Positions 25,454 through 37,358 of a stretch of DNA of 64,000 bases are shown piece after piece. The notes under the pieces were generated by a model. That model was not told the DNA's origin and did not search any database. It saw only the letters and a program-made list of their open reading frames with translations. Location: positions 124,001 to 188,000 of the forward strand of contig MCFL01000030.1 of the NCBI GenBank assembly GCA_002102555.1, given 5' to 3'. The stretch is from Catenaria anguillulae PL171. Its lineage: Eukaryota; Blastocladiomycota; Blastocladiomycetes; Blastocladiales; Catenariaceae. Positions within the stretch are counted from its first letter, which is position 1, and each line of letters starts with the position of its first letter. The position numbers and the translations under genes were made by a program.

Positions 25454-26604
25454 ATGCCTCGCTCATTCCAAGACGTCACCGATATCGTTCACGGTTGGCT
25501 TCTTGGGGCCGTCTGCGCCTACACTGTTTGGGTGTATGTTAACCGTGCTCTCTACAGCTCGGCACGCTTAAGTCGCATGACGATTACTGTGAGCTCGGTC
25601 ATGATCATCCGTCTCTTGACGGCTATCCGCCTGGAAACGACGAGTATTCCAATGTGTTACACGTGGATCATAGTTCGAAGCGTCCTCTCCACGTTTGCTG
25701 TGCTTGGCCTCAACATTTACTTTGTCACGGAACTGTTCCTCAACGTTGTCGTCGCAGTCAAGTCAAAGGCATCGGCTCAGCGCCGCAACTGGCGCTATGG
25801 GTTGCATGGATTCACTCAAGCATTCAACGTGGCAAATTGTATCCAGTACGTTATGATTATGCTTGTTTGGCCGAATCGTGGCCGCCGGGTTTTGTACCCA
25901 CCTGTGAATGCCAGTGGGAATGCTGACATGAACCACGTTCGTCAACTCAACATGGAGACATTCAACCAACGTTTTGCCCGTGATTACGCCAGCCAGCTTC
26001 TGTGCCATCACAGGCCGTCGCGACAGCCAACCGCTGGTATGGATGACCATAACAAGCTTCTTCATTTGCCTTGGGATGACGATTGCGCTGGCCTTCAGCA
26101 AATCCATGTTTTCAGCAACCGTGCCAGAGTTTGCCCGTCTGTTCCGCATTCTGACCGTATCGTCCGGTCTGCTGTGCGTGTGGGTCACTTATGCCCAACT
26201 GGACCTTATCTTTTTACCGTGGGATGAGTGGAAAGCATTCAACATGACGGCCATGCTCGTGTGGATGTCTGTCAACTCGATCATTGCCAACAACTATCTC
26301 ATCGGGTTGCGCACACGGTCGTCCACGCTTGCCACTCAGTCGAGCCACGGAGGTGGATCTGGGCATGGAAACTCGGCTGGGTCTCAACCCAAAAAGGACG
26401 GAAGTCGGCTTAGCACAAATCTGCCAAGTGTTGTCGCAAGTGGCCAGCGCGGCTCGCTCTTGCCTCCCGCAGCTGGTACGTATTGCGATTGATTCCCATG
26501 CTTGTCGCGTGAGAGCTGTTCTCATGTCTGTCAATCCTGCAATTATACTTCAAGCGACAGGAGGAATCGCAGGGAATGGCACAACGGAGCGCCCAAGTAA
26601 GTAG
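25454..26604 (+). CDS. Multi-pass membrane protein, tandem family copy 3
   Basis: Exons 25454-25845, 25958-26475 and 26561-26604 join in phase to 317 residues. The first exon is 392 nt and the intron phases are 2 and 1, as in copies 1 and 2. Helix positions match the other copies. Shared strings include YSSARLSR, FARLFRILTVSSGLLCVWVT and SQPKKDG. The protein starts MPRSFQDVTDIVHGW and ends in a Ser/Gly-rich tail closing GNGTTERPSK. Introns are 112 and 85 nt. It is closest to copy 2. No known domain is recognised. The constant start and the constant exon 1 length support the chosen ATG. Confidence 0.9.
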
Positions 26605-27294
26605 TCTGTCGGGGTTCGCACAAGTTTCAAAGCACTATCCAACCCCAACACCCCCTTTTCCCCCCTTCCCTTCCCTTCCCTTGATCCGTTGATTTGTTGT
26701 CGTCGACATACACTTACGAGAGCCACGCCACTCGACATTTTGTTCGAGTTCTAATTGGTAAAACTTTCGCTCGGGGCGCACACCTGCAGTTCAATGCCGT
26801 TGCTGTCATTTTCTGTTCAGTTCCTCAACCAGGCCAATGCTGGCGATGCTTCCCTGCCAGTGGTCGAGATGATTTGTACCGTTTCCATACCCTCCATGCT
26901 CATAAACCGCATCCACGTCCATATGCGCTACGTGCAAGCATCCGAGTACGTGCGCGTACGATGCCCCGACCGATGACCGATGGAGGAGCATCAAATCATT
27001 TATCACACATGCATCTATTTGTACGTCATGGCGCATCGTTTCCATACAGTTGCGATGTGGCACGTCAGTGCTTTTGCCTTTATTCGTTTCCTCATTGGAG
27101 CATTATCCACAGCAGAATTCCGATTTACTAATAATCGAGATGTCACCAAATCGCAAGGTGACTGAACAAGGGTAAGAAAGGCCAAACAAACAAAAAAGAT
27201 AAGAAAACGAGTGAAAACTGACAAACACTTACTTAGATACAAACCAACGTCACTCACTCATTCACACGCAAGGCCCCAGACACACACACCCGGC
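26605..27294. other. Intergenic region between convergent genes
   Basis: No gene is recognised. This stretch holds the 3' ends of membrane-protein copy 3 (+) and aconitase (-). A CCCTTCC-type pyrimidine run is at 26650-26685. Confidence 0.5.
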
Positions 27295-30109
27295 TTATTG
27301 CTGAGCCATGGCGTTCAAAGCCGACCCAGCCTTGAACCAAGAGATCTGGTTCTCGTTGAAGGTGTGGTTGACCGTGAAGGAATCCTTCGTGCCATCCGAG
27401 TGATTGCACACCACCTTGAGCGGGACACCGGGGGTCAACGACTCGACGCCAACAATGTCAATCTTGTCGTCAAAGCGGACCTTGTCGTAATCCTTGGGGT
27501 CGGCGAACGTCAAGGGCAACATGCCTTGCTTCTTCAAGTTTGTCTCGTGAATGCGGGCAAACGACTTGACAATGACGGCGGCGCCGCCCAAGTGACGCAC
27601 CTCCAGGGCAGCGTGCTCGCGCGACGAGCCCTCGCCATAGTTCTCGTCACCGACAACCACCCAGCGGATGCCCTTGGCCTTATACGCGCGGGCAACAGCC
27701 GGCACGGCATCGTACTCGCCAGTCAGCATGTTCTTGATCGAGTTGGCCTTGCCGTTCTCAATGTTGATGGCGCCAATCAACATGTTGTTGGAGATGTTGT
27801 CCAAGTGGCCACGGTACTTGAGCCATGGGCCAGCTGCGGAAATGTGATCCGTGGTGCACTTGCCGAGGACCTTGATGAGGACGGGCAAGTTCTTGGGGTC
27901 CTTGCCGTCAAACTTGGCAAATGGCGTGAGCAATTGCAACCGGTTGGAGGTCGGGGCAACCTTGACGTTGACCGAGGACCGGTCAGCGGGCGGGGCCTGG
28001 TACGTGTTCTCTCCGGGGTCGTAGCCGCGGGGAGGGAGGTCGAGACCCTTGGGCGCCTCAAACTTGAAGGGCTTGCCCGAGGGAGTCGGGATCGAGTCGG
28101 TCAAGGGGTTGAAGGCGAGCGAGCCGGCAAACGAAAGGGCAGTCACAAGCTCGGGCGACGTGACAAAGCAGTGCGTGGCTGGGTTGCCGTCGTTACGGCC
28201 AGTGAAGTTGCGGTTGTACGAAGTGACAATGGTGTTCTTCTCGCCCTTCTTGGTGTCGGACCGGTCCCATTGGCCAATGCAAGGGCCGCAAGCGTTGGCG
28301 AGCACAACACCACCAGCCTTGGTGAGCACGTCCATTTGGCCGTCACGGGCAATGGTGGCACGAATCTGCTCCGAGCCGGGTGTCACAAAGTACTGGGCCT
28401 TGGACTTGAGGCCAGCGTTGAGGGCTTGCTGGGCAAGGTCGGCCGACCGCGACATGTCCTCGTACGACGAGTTGGTGCAGGAGCCAATCAGACCCGACTT
28501 GATGTCCATGGGCCAGCCGTTCTTGGCGGCCGTCTCCTTGAGCTTGGAGATGGGGGTGGCCAAATCGGGCGTGAAGGGGCCGTTGATGTGGGGCTCGAGG
28601 CGCGACAAGTCAATCTCGATGATTTGGTCGTACTTTGCGCCCTCATCGGCAACCAAGTTGTGGCGGTACACATCGGCGTGGCCGGCAATGTGCGCGCGGT
28701 TGGTGGCCTTGAGGTAATCGGCCATGCGGTGGTTGTAGGGGAAGAGCGACGTGGTGGCGCCAATTTCGGCACCCATGTTGCAGATGGTGGCCATACCCGT
28801 GCACGAAAGCGAGTCGACGCCAGGGCCAAAGTATTCAACAATGGCGCCAGTGCCACCCTTGACGGTCAAGATACCGGCAACCTTGAGAATCACATCCTTG
28901 GCCGAGGTCCAGCCCGACATTTGACCAGTGAGCTTGACACCAATCACCTTGGGGCACTTGAGTTCCCAAGGGATGTTGGCCATCACATCGACAGCGTCAG
29001 CACCACCGACACCAACAGCGACCATACCAAGACCACCAGCGTTGGGGGTGTGCGAGCTATGAACAAAAATTGGTCGACAAGCAACTCGTGAGTGTGAGCA
29101 AAGGATTGCACGCCAAATAGGGAGTGAAGAAAAACGTACTCGGTACCGATCATCAAACCACCGGGGAAGGCGTAGTTCTCGAGAATGATTTGGTGGATAA
29201 TACCGGATCCGGGCTTCCAGAAGCCAATGTTGTACTTGCCCGAGCACGACGCCAAAAAGTCGTACACCTCCTTGTTCAAGTCGTTGGCCCTGGACAAATC
29301 CTTGTCGCCACCCTTTTGCGCCTCAATCAAGTGGTCGCAGTGGACGGTTGTGGGGACGGCCACCTCGGGCAAACCTGCAGACATGAACTGCAAGAGGGCC
29401 ATTTGTGCCGTGGCATCTTGGCAAGCAACACGGTCGGGACGCAAGCGCAAGTAGGACGAGCCGCGGGCAATGTCTTGGTTCTTGGCATCGTCCAAGTGAC
29501 CATAGACAATCTTTTCGGCAAGCGTGAGCGGGTGCTGGAGGCGGTCGCGCACAATCTTGATGTTTTGATCCATCTTGTCGTACTTGATGTACTTGCCCTT
29601 TTCCAGGTTGGACATGGGCACTTGGGCGGCCGTGGCCAAAGTGCGCACGGAAGACTGGCGGAGCGCCGAGGTCTACAAGAGGAAACAGGGTACGTCAGCA
29701 ACTTTTTTTTAGCTTTTGGAGGGATCACCAGGGCGGCCATGAGCGACGGGTGGTTACGATGCCCCTGCTCGAGACAGCACAGGAATCGAAGTGTAGAGGC
29801 TTCTGACCACGCCAAGTGGACGCCGTTTCCTCGAGCCAATCGCCCGCTGTGCAAGCGCAGACAAGGGCGCGATCGAATCGACGCCAGAAAGGCAGACACG
29901 GGCCGTCTGACGTCTGACGTCTGGCGGGTTGACAGTGCATTCAGAATCGAATCGTATGGCTGGGCTGACCTGGCATCACTGCCAGGATAGCTGGGCGATG
30001 GGGGCGGAGGCAACGCAAGCGGGCCGAGCAGGGGCGGATATGATGGGGGTCCGGAATCAAGGACGGGAAAACATTTGCGGACCTTGAGGGCCGAGTGGAC
30101 ACGGAGCAT
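27295..30109 (-). CDS. ACO1: Mitochondrial aconitate hydratase (aconitase)
   Basis: Interconverts citrate and isocitrate in the TCA cycle, using a [4Fe-4S] cluster in the mitochondrial matrix. Exons are 30109-30083 (27 nt), 29672-29140 and 29056-27295, with introns of 410 and 83 nt, giving 773 residues (usual length about 780). The N-terminus [20 protein letters not shown] is a typical basic mitochondrial presequence that spans the first splice site. The cluster ligands appear as [11 protein letters not shown] and [11 protein letters not shown]. The substrate-binding strings [11 protein letters not shown] and [12 protein letters not shown] are intact. There are no frame breaks. It lies on the strand opposite the membrane-protein array and transcribes towards it. 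Confidence 0.97.
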
Positions 30110-30903
30110 GGTGACGTGCTGGGCGTTGAACAAGCTGGCGTGCGTGAAGTGGAACGTTGTTTAAGGTCGAAACTGGCGCCGTGGACGAGACGAGCAGCTT
30201 GCACTTGGGATGATGGAATGGGGTAATGGTTTATACACAGCTTCGTGGCCAACTTCAAGAAGAAGAGAAGAAGGGAAAAAAAAGTCAAAGTCCAGACTCT
30301 TGCGCCGGGCCGTGCCGTGCCAGGGGGCAACGATCCGTATTTGAATGTTTGGATCTCATTACGATCGGAATTGGCTCTCGAAACAGACCCGTTGCTCGTT
30401 CCGCAATGGGCCGTCGATCGGACGTGGCCCGACGCCAACCTGCTCGCCTCTGATTGGCTGCTGGCCTGCAGACACCCCATCGCCACGCCAGATGTTTCGG
30501 ATCGGAGGTCTGCAGGTCAAGCTCAAGCCCCTTTCCTTCATCAAATGCGTGGTCTGCAGGCCACGAACCAATCACATCACCGTTTCGCTGAAAAATAATG
30601 TGCCTGCTCATGCTCTCCCACAGTGATGTCAGCATCAAGGCCGTGTCTGCACCGTCGCCTGCGCGAAGCAAACTGCGGACATCACTGTCAATTTCTACCA
30701 TGCATTCAATTGAGATCAGGTATGCTGCCCGGCAGACTACGTTGGACTTCTCAGCGCCACTGTTCATTCAGGCTCTCCACCGCCATCGTCCCAAGTCCTA
30801 AGTCCTGGGGACCTCAGCGGGAGCAGCAGACTTAAATGAGAAACAACGTCCTGATTTTAGAGAGTGACAACGAAGCTTGGAAAACAAAAACTGTCCACAC
30901 TCA
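30110..30903. other. Aconitase promoter and 3' flank of the CFAP43-like gene
   Basis: No gene is recognised. Both neighbouring genes are on the minus strand, so this interval holds the aconitase promoter and the 3' end of the CFAP43-like gene. Frames on both strands look random. Confidence 0.5.
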
Positions 30904-33900
30904 TCATGGTCTCTGCTGCTGCAGACTCTGACCCGTAGCAGAAGTGTCCTTGGACGGCGACATTGCTGCGCCTGTCCCTCCACCGGCAGACGACAAGTTG
31001 GAAGCAAACGCAGGATATGTCTTGAGGCGCCACCGCTGCACCTCGTGAGACAAAACCGCAATGTCTTGGGCCTGTGCGCGCGCCAAATCCACCAATTGTC
31101 GTCGTTGCGCAATTGCCGCCAGCCGGGGATCCGACTCCCCACCATGCTTCCCACTTGTCGATGCTCCAGACGCGTTCGCATTCTTGGTTGCCCCTGCTGC
31201 ACCGGCACGCAAGGGCTCAAGCCGCGTCCGCCCACTGCTCGGGTTCGCAGCAGAGGACCTCGGGGCCGCCGAAGCCGCACGTAATTGATGAATCCTGGCC
31301 CTCGCATCCACCAACGCATTCAACTTGCCCACCTCCTTTGTCAAGTTGGCATTCTCCTTGACCTTCTCCCTCAACTGTCTCTCCAACGCCTTTGCCACCT
31401 TTTCGCGCTCGGCAACCTTGTGCGCAAACGATCCGGTCACGTACTCAAGCTGTCGCTCCAACGTGTTGGCCATGGTCGCCAAAGTGCCCTCGTCGCCCGA
31501 GCGCAAGTACTCTTGCATGGACTTGGTCACACGCAACAGCTGCAAATCGCGCGTCTTGAGCTGGACGTCGCCTGCTTGGAACTCGAGCACCTTGGTTTCC
31601 CAGTCCAAGGCCAGGATCCCGCGCCGGTAGTTGCGCATTTCCTTGAGTGCTTCGAGCTTTGTACCGCCCAGTCGGCGGATCGCGTCATTGAGCTCTTGAA
31701 CTTGTGCACGGTGAATCAGGACGGCCTTGGAGTAGTCAGTCACGACGGGTGTGGGTGGGACTTCTACTTGGCCTTGCTTGAGTGTGTACAAGTCCATAGT
31801 ATCGAAGCGGACAGCAATCATGTGCTCTTCAAGATCGTCGATGGATTGGTTGACCGATTCTAAGTCCACGCGAAGCGATTCAGCGCGATTCGCGAGATTT
31901 TCCGCCATGCGTTGCGTATGCTTGAGCTTGGCCATGGCGCCTCGGATCTACTCGACGCCAAAGAATCGTTTAAAGTGAGCTCGCTGTCTCTTCACTCTGC
32001 AAAATCGATGAAAACCAAGAATGCGAAACTAGTCATACCTCTGCCTCGACTTGCATTTTCCGGTTCCGGTAATCATTCAGCACACTCCACTGCAATGGCG
32101 TTATGCCTGCAATGTAATCTTCGTCGCCCAAGGGGCCCGGATCCACCACGCCGGTCGCCGCGTTGACTGCCCGTTTTTTGTACAACTTCCACAATGTGTC
32201 TGCCGGAATCCCAGATGCGGCCGGCCCGCCACCACCCGTTGCCGCAGACGCAGCCATGGCCGCCGCAACTGCACTCTGTTGATTTGCGCCCGTTTGCTGC
32301 TGTTGCTGTTGCTGCGACACACACCCGCCACTCGTCAACTCCTTCTTGTACGCCTTGTCGATGTCTTTGTCCTTCTTGACAAGTGTATCCAGGGCTTCCT
32401 TCTGCACTTCGGATGCCTGCTTGATATCCGGCAACTCGGCCTGGGCCGCAGCCAACTGTCGCTGGCATTTCAACGCCCGTTCCCTGAGCTGTGCCAGGGC
32501 GACCTCGTCATGGTGCGCCAGATCCATCCGCCGAGCGAGAATCAGCGCCCGCAATTGCGCCATGTGTACCTGCGCATCGGTCGCCATCTTGTCTTCCAGC
32601 AAGGCCAACACTTTAGCATCCAGCGCCTGCCGCAACTCATCGGCAGCGGCCTCGAGCTTTCGCAACTCGGACTCGAGAGCTTTGCGAGCCTTTTCCTGCT
32701 CCTCCCTCACGGTGGCCACCTTCTTTTCGTATTCCTTGACGAGCCGCTTGTCGTCCTCTGTCCAATCGGCCTTGGGCTTGTTGGACTCGAGCACGTCTGG
32801 TTTTGGAATGGTGGCCGCGGATGCAATTGCGTTTGCTCGCTCGTCCTTGACGAGAACGCCGCCCATCATGACGTTGAGTGCCCGCGTCCGGCCGTCGTCG
32901 CCCGCATTCTTTGCGCGCTCAGCCTCCAGTCGCCTCTGCTCAGCAGCACGGGCTTCTTCTTCTTCCGTCAGGTACTTGGGCACACCCGCAAGCTCAGAGT
33001 CCTCGACCGTTAGGATACGTTCGGGGACCTCGCCTTCGCCCAAGTCGGTGACCATGGTCGACGACGCATCCCCGGCCGCCTTGGCAATCACGACGGGCGG
33101 GACCGGATTTCCTGTTGAGGAGGATGATGACGGTAGCAAAGCAAGTTCTTCCAATACACCCTTGATGCGCTCGTTCTTTTCGGCAACCTTGGCCAGCGTA
33201 TCTGCCTTGGCCTTGACAACAGCATCAAATCGTTGGTTGAACTGGTCGCGGATCGTCTCTGCACACGCTTCAAGCAGAACGAGTTGAACACGCATCCGTT
33301 CTGGGGTCGTAAGTTGCGCCACGGGATACAGCAACGCTGACCAATCCACCGGCCCACTTTTCTCACCTGCCCCGCTTCCGCTTTCGACCAAGGACTCATT
33401 CCCATTCCCACCTCGCATGTTGACACTGGCCGGATCTTCCACGGCCATCTGCATCCGCCGATGCAACACAATCTGCCTTCTCCTCTGCACTACTTGGTCG
33501 TCCTGCCTCTTGACGGGATAATTTGCGACCAACAGATTTGTGTTTGCCAATCCGCCCAGCGTTTTGCCTGGCACTTGCATGGGGTCCCAACACTGTGCCT
33601 TGATTCGTTCAATTTCCGCCTCACGTTCCGCATTCACCTGCAGTACGTGGGCACGGGCTTGGGCGACTTGGTGCATGCCCTGCTCGGCAAGCTGCATGGC
33701 GTGCGTCAAGTTCACAACGAGGTCGTCGAAGTCGAGGCGCTCGTTGGCGGGCGCAGCTGCGTTTTCAGCCAGCACCTTGTTGAGCGTCGTGGTGAGTGTT
33801 TCGAGTCGGGTACGGACGGCGGTGGAGGCGGAGACGAGATCGGGCGAGGTTTCGGCGGTGGATTTCGAGAGGAGTTGGTTTCGGATTTGTGCAACTCTTT

Positions 33901-36889
33901 CACGCTAGAATATCACATACAATCGATCAATCGCATTAGAAACAAACATTGCCAGGTAAATCGAAAAAAAGGGGCCAATTGGCATACCATGGCATTCGCC
34001 CACCCATCCTCGATTTTTGCATCCGCATCATCCACCGCCCATTTCCAAACACGCACAAGGCCATCGGTTCCCACCGATACCAAATGCCGCCGCGTCCACG
34101 CCACATCCACCACGCCGCCCGGATGCGCCAGCACGCGCGCAGCATGGTCCAAGTCGCGCATGGTGCGCACGCCGATGAGGCCGTCGCCGGCAATGCTCAT
34201 GATTGCGCCGGGTCCCACAACAAGCAACTGCGGCCTAGCGCCGAGTTTGGCATGTGCGGGCGAAACCACGGCAGGTGTCAATGACGACGAGGACGTTGCC
34301 GAGGTGGAATTGGTCGAAATGGTGTACACCTTGAATGTGCCGTCGGCCGTTAGGCAGCACACGAGCCGTGTTGGAGCACCTGGGAGTGCGGGCGCAAGCA
34401 CGAGCGAGTATGCAATGTCGGGAATGCGCACCACCATGATGGACGAGGCCGCCGTGACCTGGTGTCCCGAGGATGCGGCACCGGTTGCGGAAAGCGCATT
34501 GGGAGTCGACCGGCTGTCGCTCACGGGGTCGCGCGCCACGCTCATCACGTACATGACGCTCGTGTTAGCGAGCGCTTGTGCGAGCCCTGACATGGCCGAC
34601 TGTTGTTGCTGCTGCTGAGGATTCGGTGGCCGGTCGCGCGCGAGAACAATGATGGTGGCGCTCATATCCGTGACCGTGTCCCACATGGCGTCCAGGGCAA
34701 GTGGTAGGTCAATGGACACGTACGAATAGCGCATAAAGGTGTCGAGGTGGTGGATAAGAATGGCAGCGCGCTCCATGGCTTGCTGCGAGCTGGGCTGGGA
34801 ACTCCCCTTTTTTGAGGGCGACGGGGACATGCCGCGCGTAATGGGCCGGCTTGCAGATGTATACGGGTCCTCGGGGCTTGGTGCGGGTGGAGCAAGGAGG
34901 ACGAAACAGAGGCGTGAAGTGTATTCGATCCCAATCTGTGCGGATGACACGCGAATCGTTGTCGGGTTAGTCTATTGACAGAAACAGAAGAAAGACGCTT
35001 GTTCGCACCTTTACAACGGGTCTCGGCGTCCTTGCAATCTGCATCACCTGCAATAGCCGCTGCTCCACCACCCAATCGATTAGCGCCAGCCCAGTTTCAA
35101 AACCAACCAGCATCATTGAAGTCCCATTCACACCAACAGCACATGTCACTTTGCCCAACAATCCCACCTCTGGCGGTGCTGCAAGACACGATTGAACATG
35201 ACGGCCCAAGGGATCAATCGCATCCGTCTCCAAATCCATGGGCGTCGCCGATGCATCGTCGGCAATAACGAGCGCCTTGCTGATGGCTGAAAATGTGACG
35301 GTACCAATAACGCGGGTCGCTGAGCAAGGCATCATGTACTTGGCGATGGGTTCAATGGGCATAGCAGTGTCGGAAACAACAGGATTGGAGGGTAGCCCAG
35401 GAGTCGGGGCGATGAGTGCCGTTGGCGTGCGTACAGTCCACATTTCTTGCTCATTGGAAATGAGGACGTAATCACGATTCGGGGACGCGACAGCGAAATG
35501 CTGAAACGTGTACGGGTGGAGCGGCGCAGAGTCTGGCGAGCCGGAAAGAATGGCCGTGACAAGGTCTTGAGTCGTGTCGTGGATGCTGTCTGTTCCCGCA
35601 TTGCCATTGACTGCCGGGTTTGATGCCGACGTCGGCGCCTCAACGGAAGCGACCACCGTCAATCCCAGCTCTTCAGCTCCAATTGCATCCGACATGGACA
35701 GCTTGACCCAATGCACGTTCCCAGGTCCAGTCACGACGGCCCACAAGTCTGGCGACAAATGATGAAACGCAATCACGCTCTGCACCGCCTCGTCTTTTGC
35801 CCACGGATGGCTTGAAATGAGCTCGTGCCGCTGTTGCGGGCCCGGTACCGTGTCCAGGACTGCGATCCAATCCCCGCCATGAACGGGCGCCCACACACAC
35901 GTGCCATCTTGATCCCACGCAGGCGGTCCAGAGACGGCGCAGGCTGTATCGTCGATGCCTGGAAAGCTGTTGGTGCGTACCACGCCAGGAATATGCTCTA
36001 GGACAATTTGTGGACCGCGAAATGTTTCATTGACGGTCAGCGTGTATGCGCCTTCGTCGGCACTGGCAAGTAATGCGCGGATGCTTGCCCATGGCGATGA
36101 CGGAGCTGCTGTCGCCTCGCTCGGTGAAGGTCCATCAACAGTAGTTGCCATTTGAACAGATGGGTGGCTGTTGGACAGCGATTGTGAGGGTGGATAAATA
36201 CTCAGCCATTGTGGGATACCGGACAGGGCACGTTGCAAAGAGCATAGAGCTGAACGTGTGTCGGGATCCCATATCGTTATGGTCAAGTTGGGAAGGTCGT
36301 TGATAGAGAGGAGCAGGCGCGAGCACTTCCCTCGTTGAGTCTGCTGCTGTTGCTGCTGAGTTGAATCGAACGGGCGGGGAATGAATGCAAGCTGGACGAT
36401 GCCCAAATCCGCCGATTCTGTCCAAGGGTTGACACGCATGGAACCGACGTGAGTGTGGGAACGCATCAATGTTAACCCAAGAGCAAGACGAACCCCATTG
36501 CTGACACAGCCCTGCCGGTGTGGCCTGAGGCAGCGAGCCAAGCAAATGAATGGTTGTCGATCCTGCTTCTGCATACGCAATTGACACGGGCTCATGGCCG
36601 CCATCATGTCTTCCCTCCCCGCATGATCGTCCCGCCAGTGCTGAAATGGGCGCGTCGGCCAGCACGGCAATAGTTCGCTCGTTGGTACGGAGGTCCACAT
36701 GGACCAGAGCATTGCCCGAGGCAATGACAGCCGTATGCGAGGCCGAGAACACGGGCGGAACCGTTCGCTGGAACCCGCAAGTTTGGCTATGGAGCGAGCG
36801 TCAGATATGGTCGTGTCGACAGGCCTTGTTGGCGGCGAATGCTTTCACGGGGGCATGGCAACGCACATGAGGTTGAGTTCAACGTTCAT
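30904..36889 (-). CDS. CFAP43: CFAP43-like axonemal WD40/coiled-coil protein
   Basis: Component of the tether/tether-head of inner-arm dyneins in motile flagella. Exons 36889-36867, 36786-36494, 36417-35009, 34935-33988, 33904-32039 and 31947-30904 join in phase (introns 73-91 nt) to 1,860 residues. The N-terminal half (about 1-900) is WD40-like, with weak repeats such as TVPPVFSASHTAVIASGNAL. The C-terminal half is acidic and coiled-coil. It shows KADTLAKVAEKNERIKGVLE, VPKYLTEEEEARAAEQRRLE, ALNVMMGGVLV and DWTEDDKRLVKEYEKKV, all in the CFAP43 order. The end is a helical segment with low-complexity linkers (Gln7, Ser5). CFAP44 has the same layout and is the main alternative. The first coding exon is only 23 nt. 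Its presence implies a flagellated life stage. Confidence 0.82.
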
Positions 36890-37358
36890 GGCTGTTCAGT
36901 CCAGTCATTGGTCATCAAATTGCATAGAGTGGACAGCAACTCTGGCATTATTGTTCTCCTTGGTTTTTGGTGTTACTGGGCCAGCCGCAACATCGACGTC
37001 GACCCGCGCTGACCTCTGCTGTTCCCAGCCAAGTCCTCCTGATCACGCGCTCTCCCCGGCGGCTGGTTCATACAGACCAGGCGCAAGCAAAAATGGCTAT
37101 TGCATTTCACAAATAAATACTGCACGCAATAATGAAAGGGCAAGAAAGGATGGCTGGCGGAGGGTAGATCAAGAGCGAGCCTTTGTGGGACAGAGCATAT
37201 GAACGGACGCAAGAGAAAGTGAAACAACCCGAAAACCAAAGACTTCATACACAAGAACTCACCATGATAAAATCCGTCGACGAGGGGCAAACCAAGCAGA
37301 CAAAAGCATAAGCAGACAAAAGTATGTGTGCGACCAACACTGGCAAATGACCATCCCT
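36890..37358. other. Promoter of the CFAP43-like gene and 3' flank of the SET-domain gene
   Basis: No gene is recognised. Both neighbours are on the minus strand, so this interval is the CFAP43-like promoter side and the 3' flank of the first SET gene. No clear element is visible. Confidence 0.5.

Noticed and set aside
27211-29091. Long open frame (626 codons) on the plus strand
   Set aside because: It is antisense to aconitase, whose sequence is unmistakable; the open frame is a by-product of high-GC codon use.
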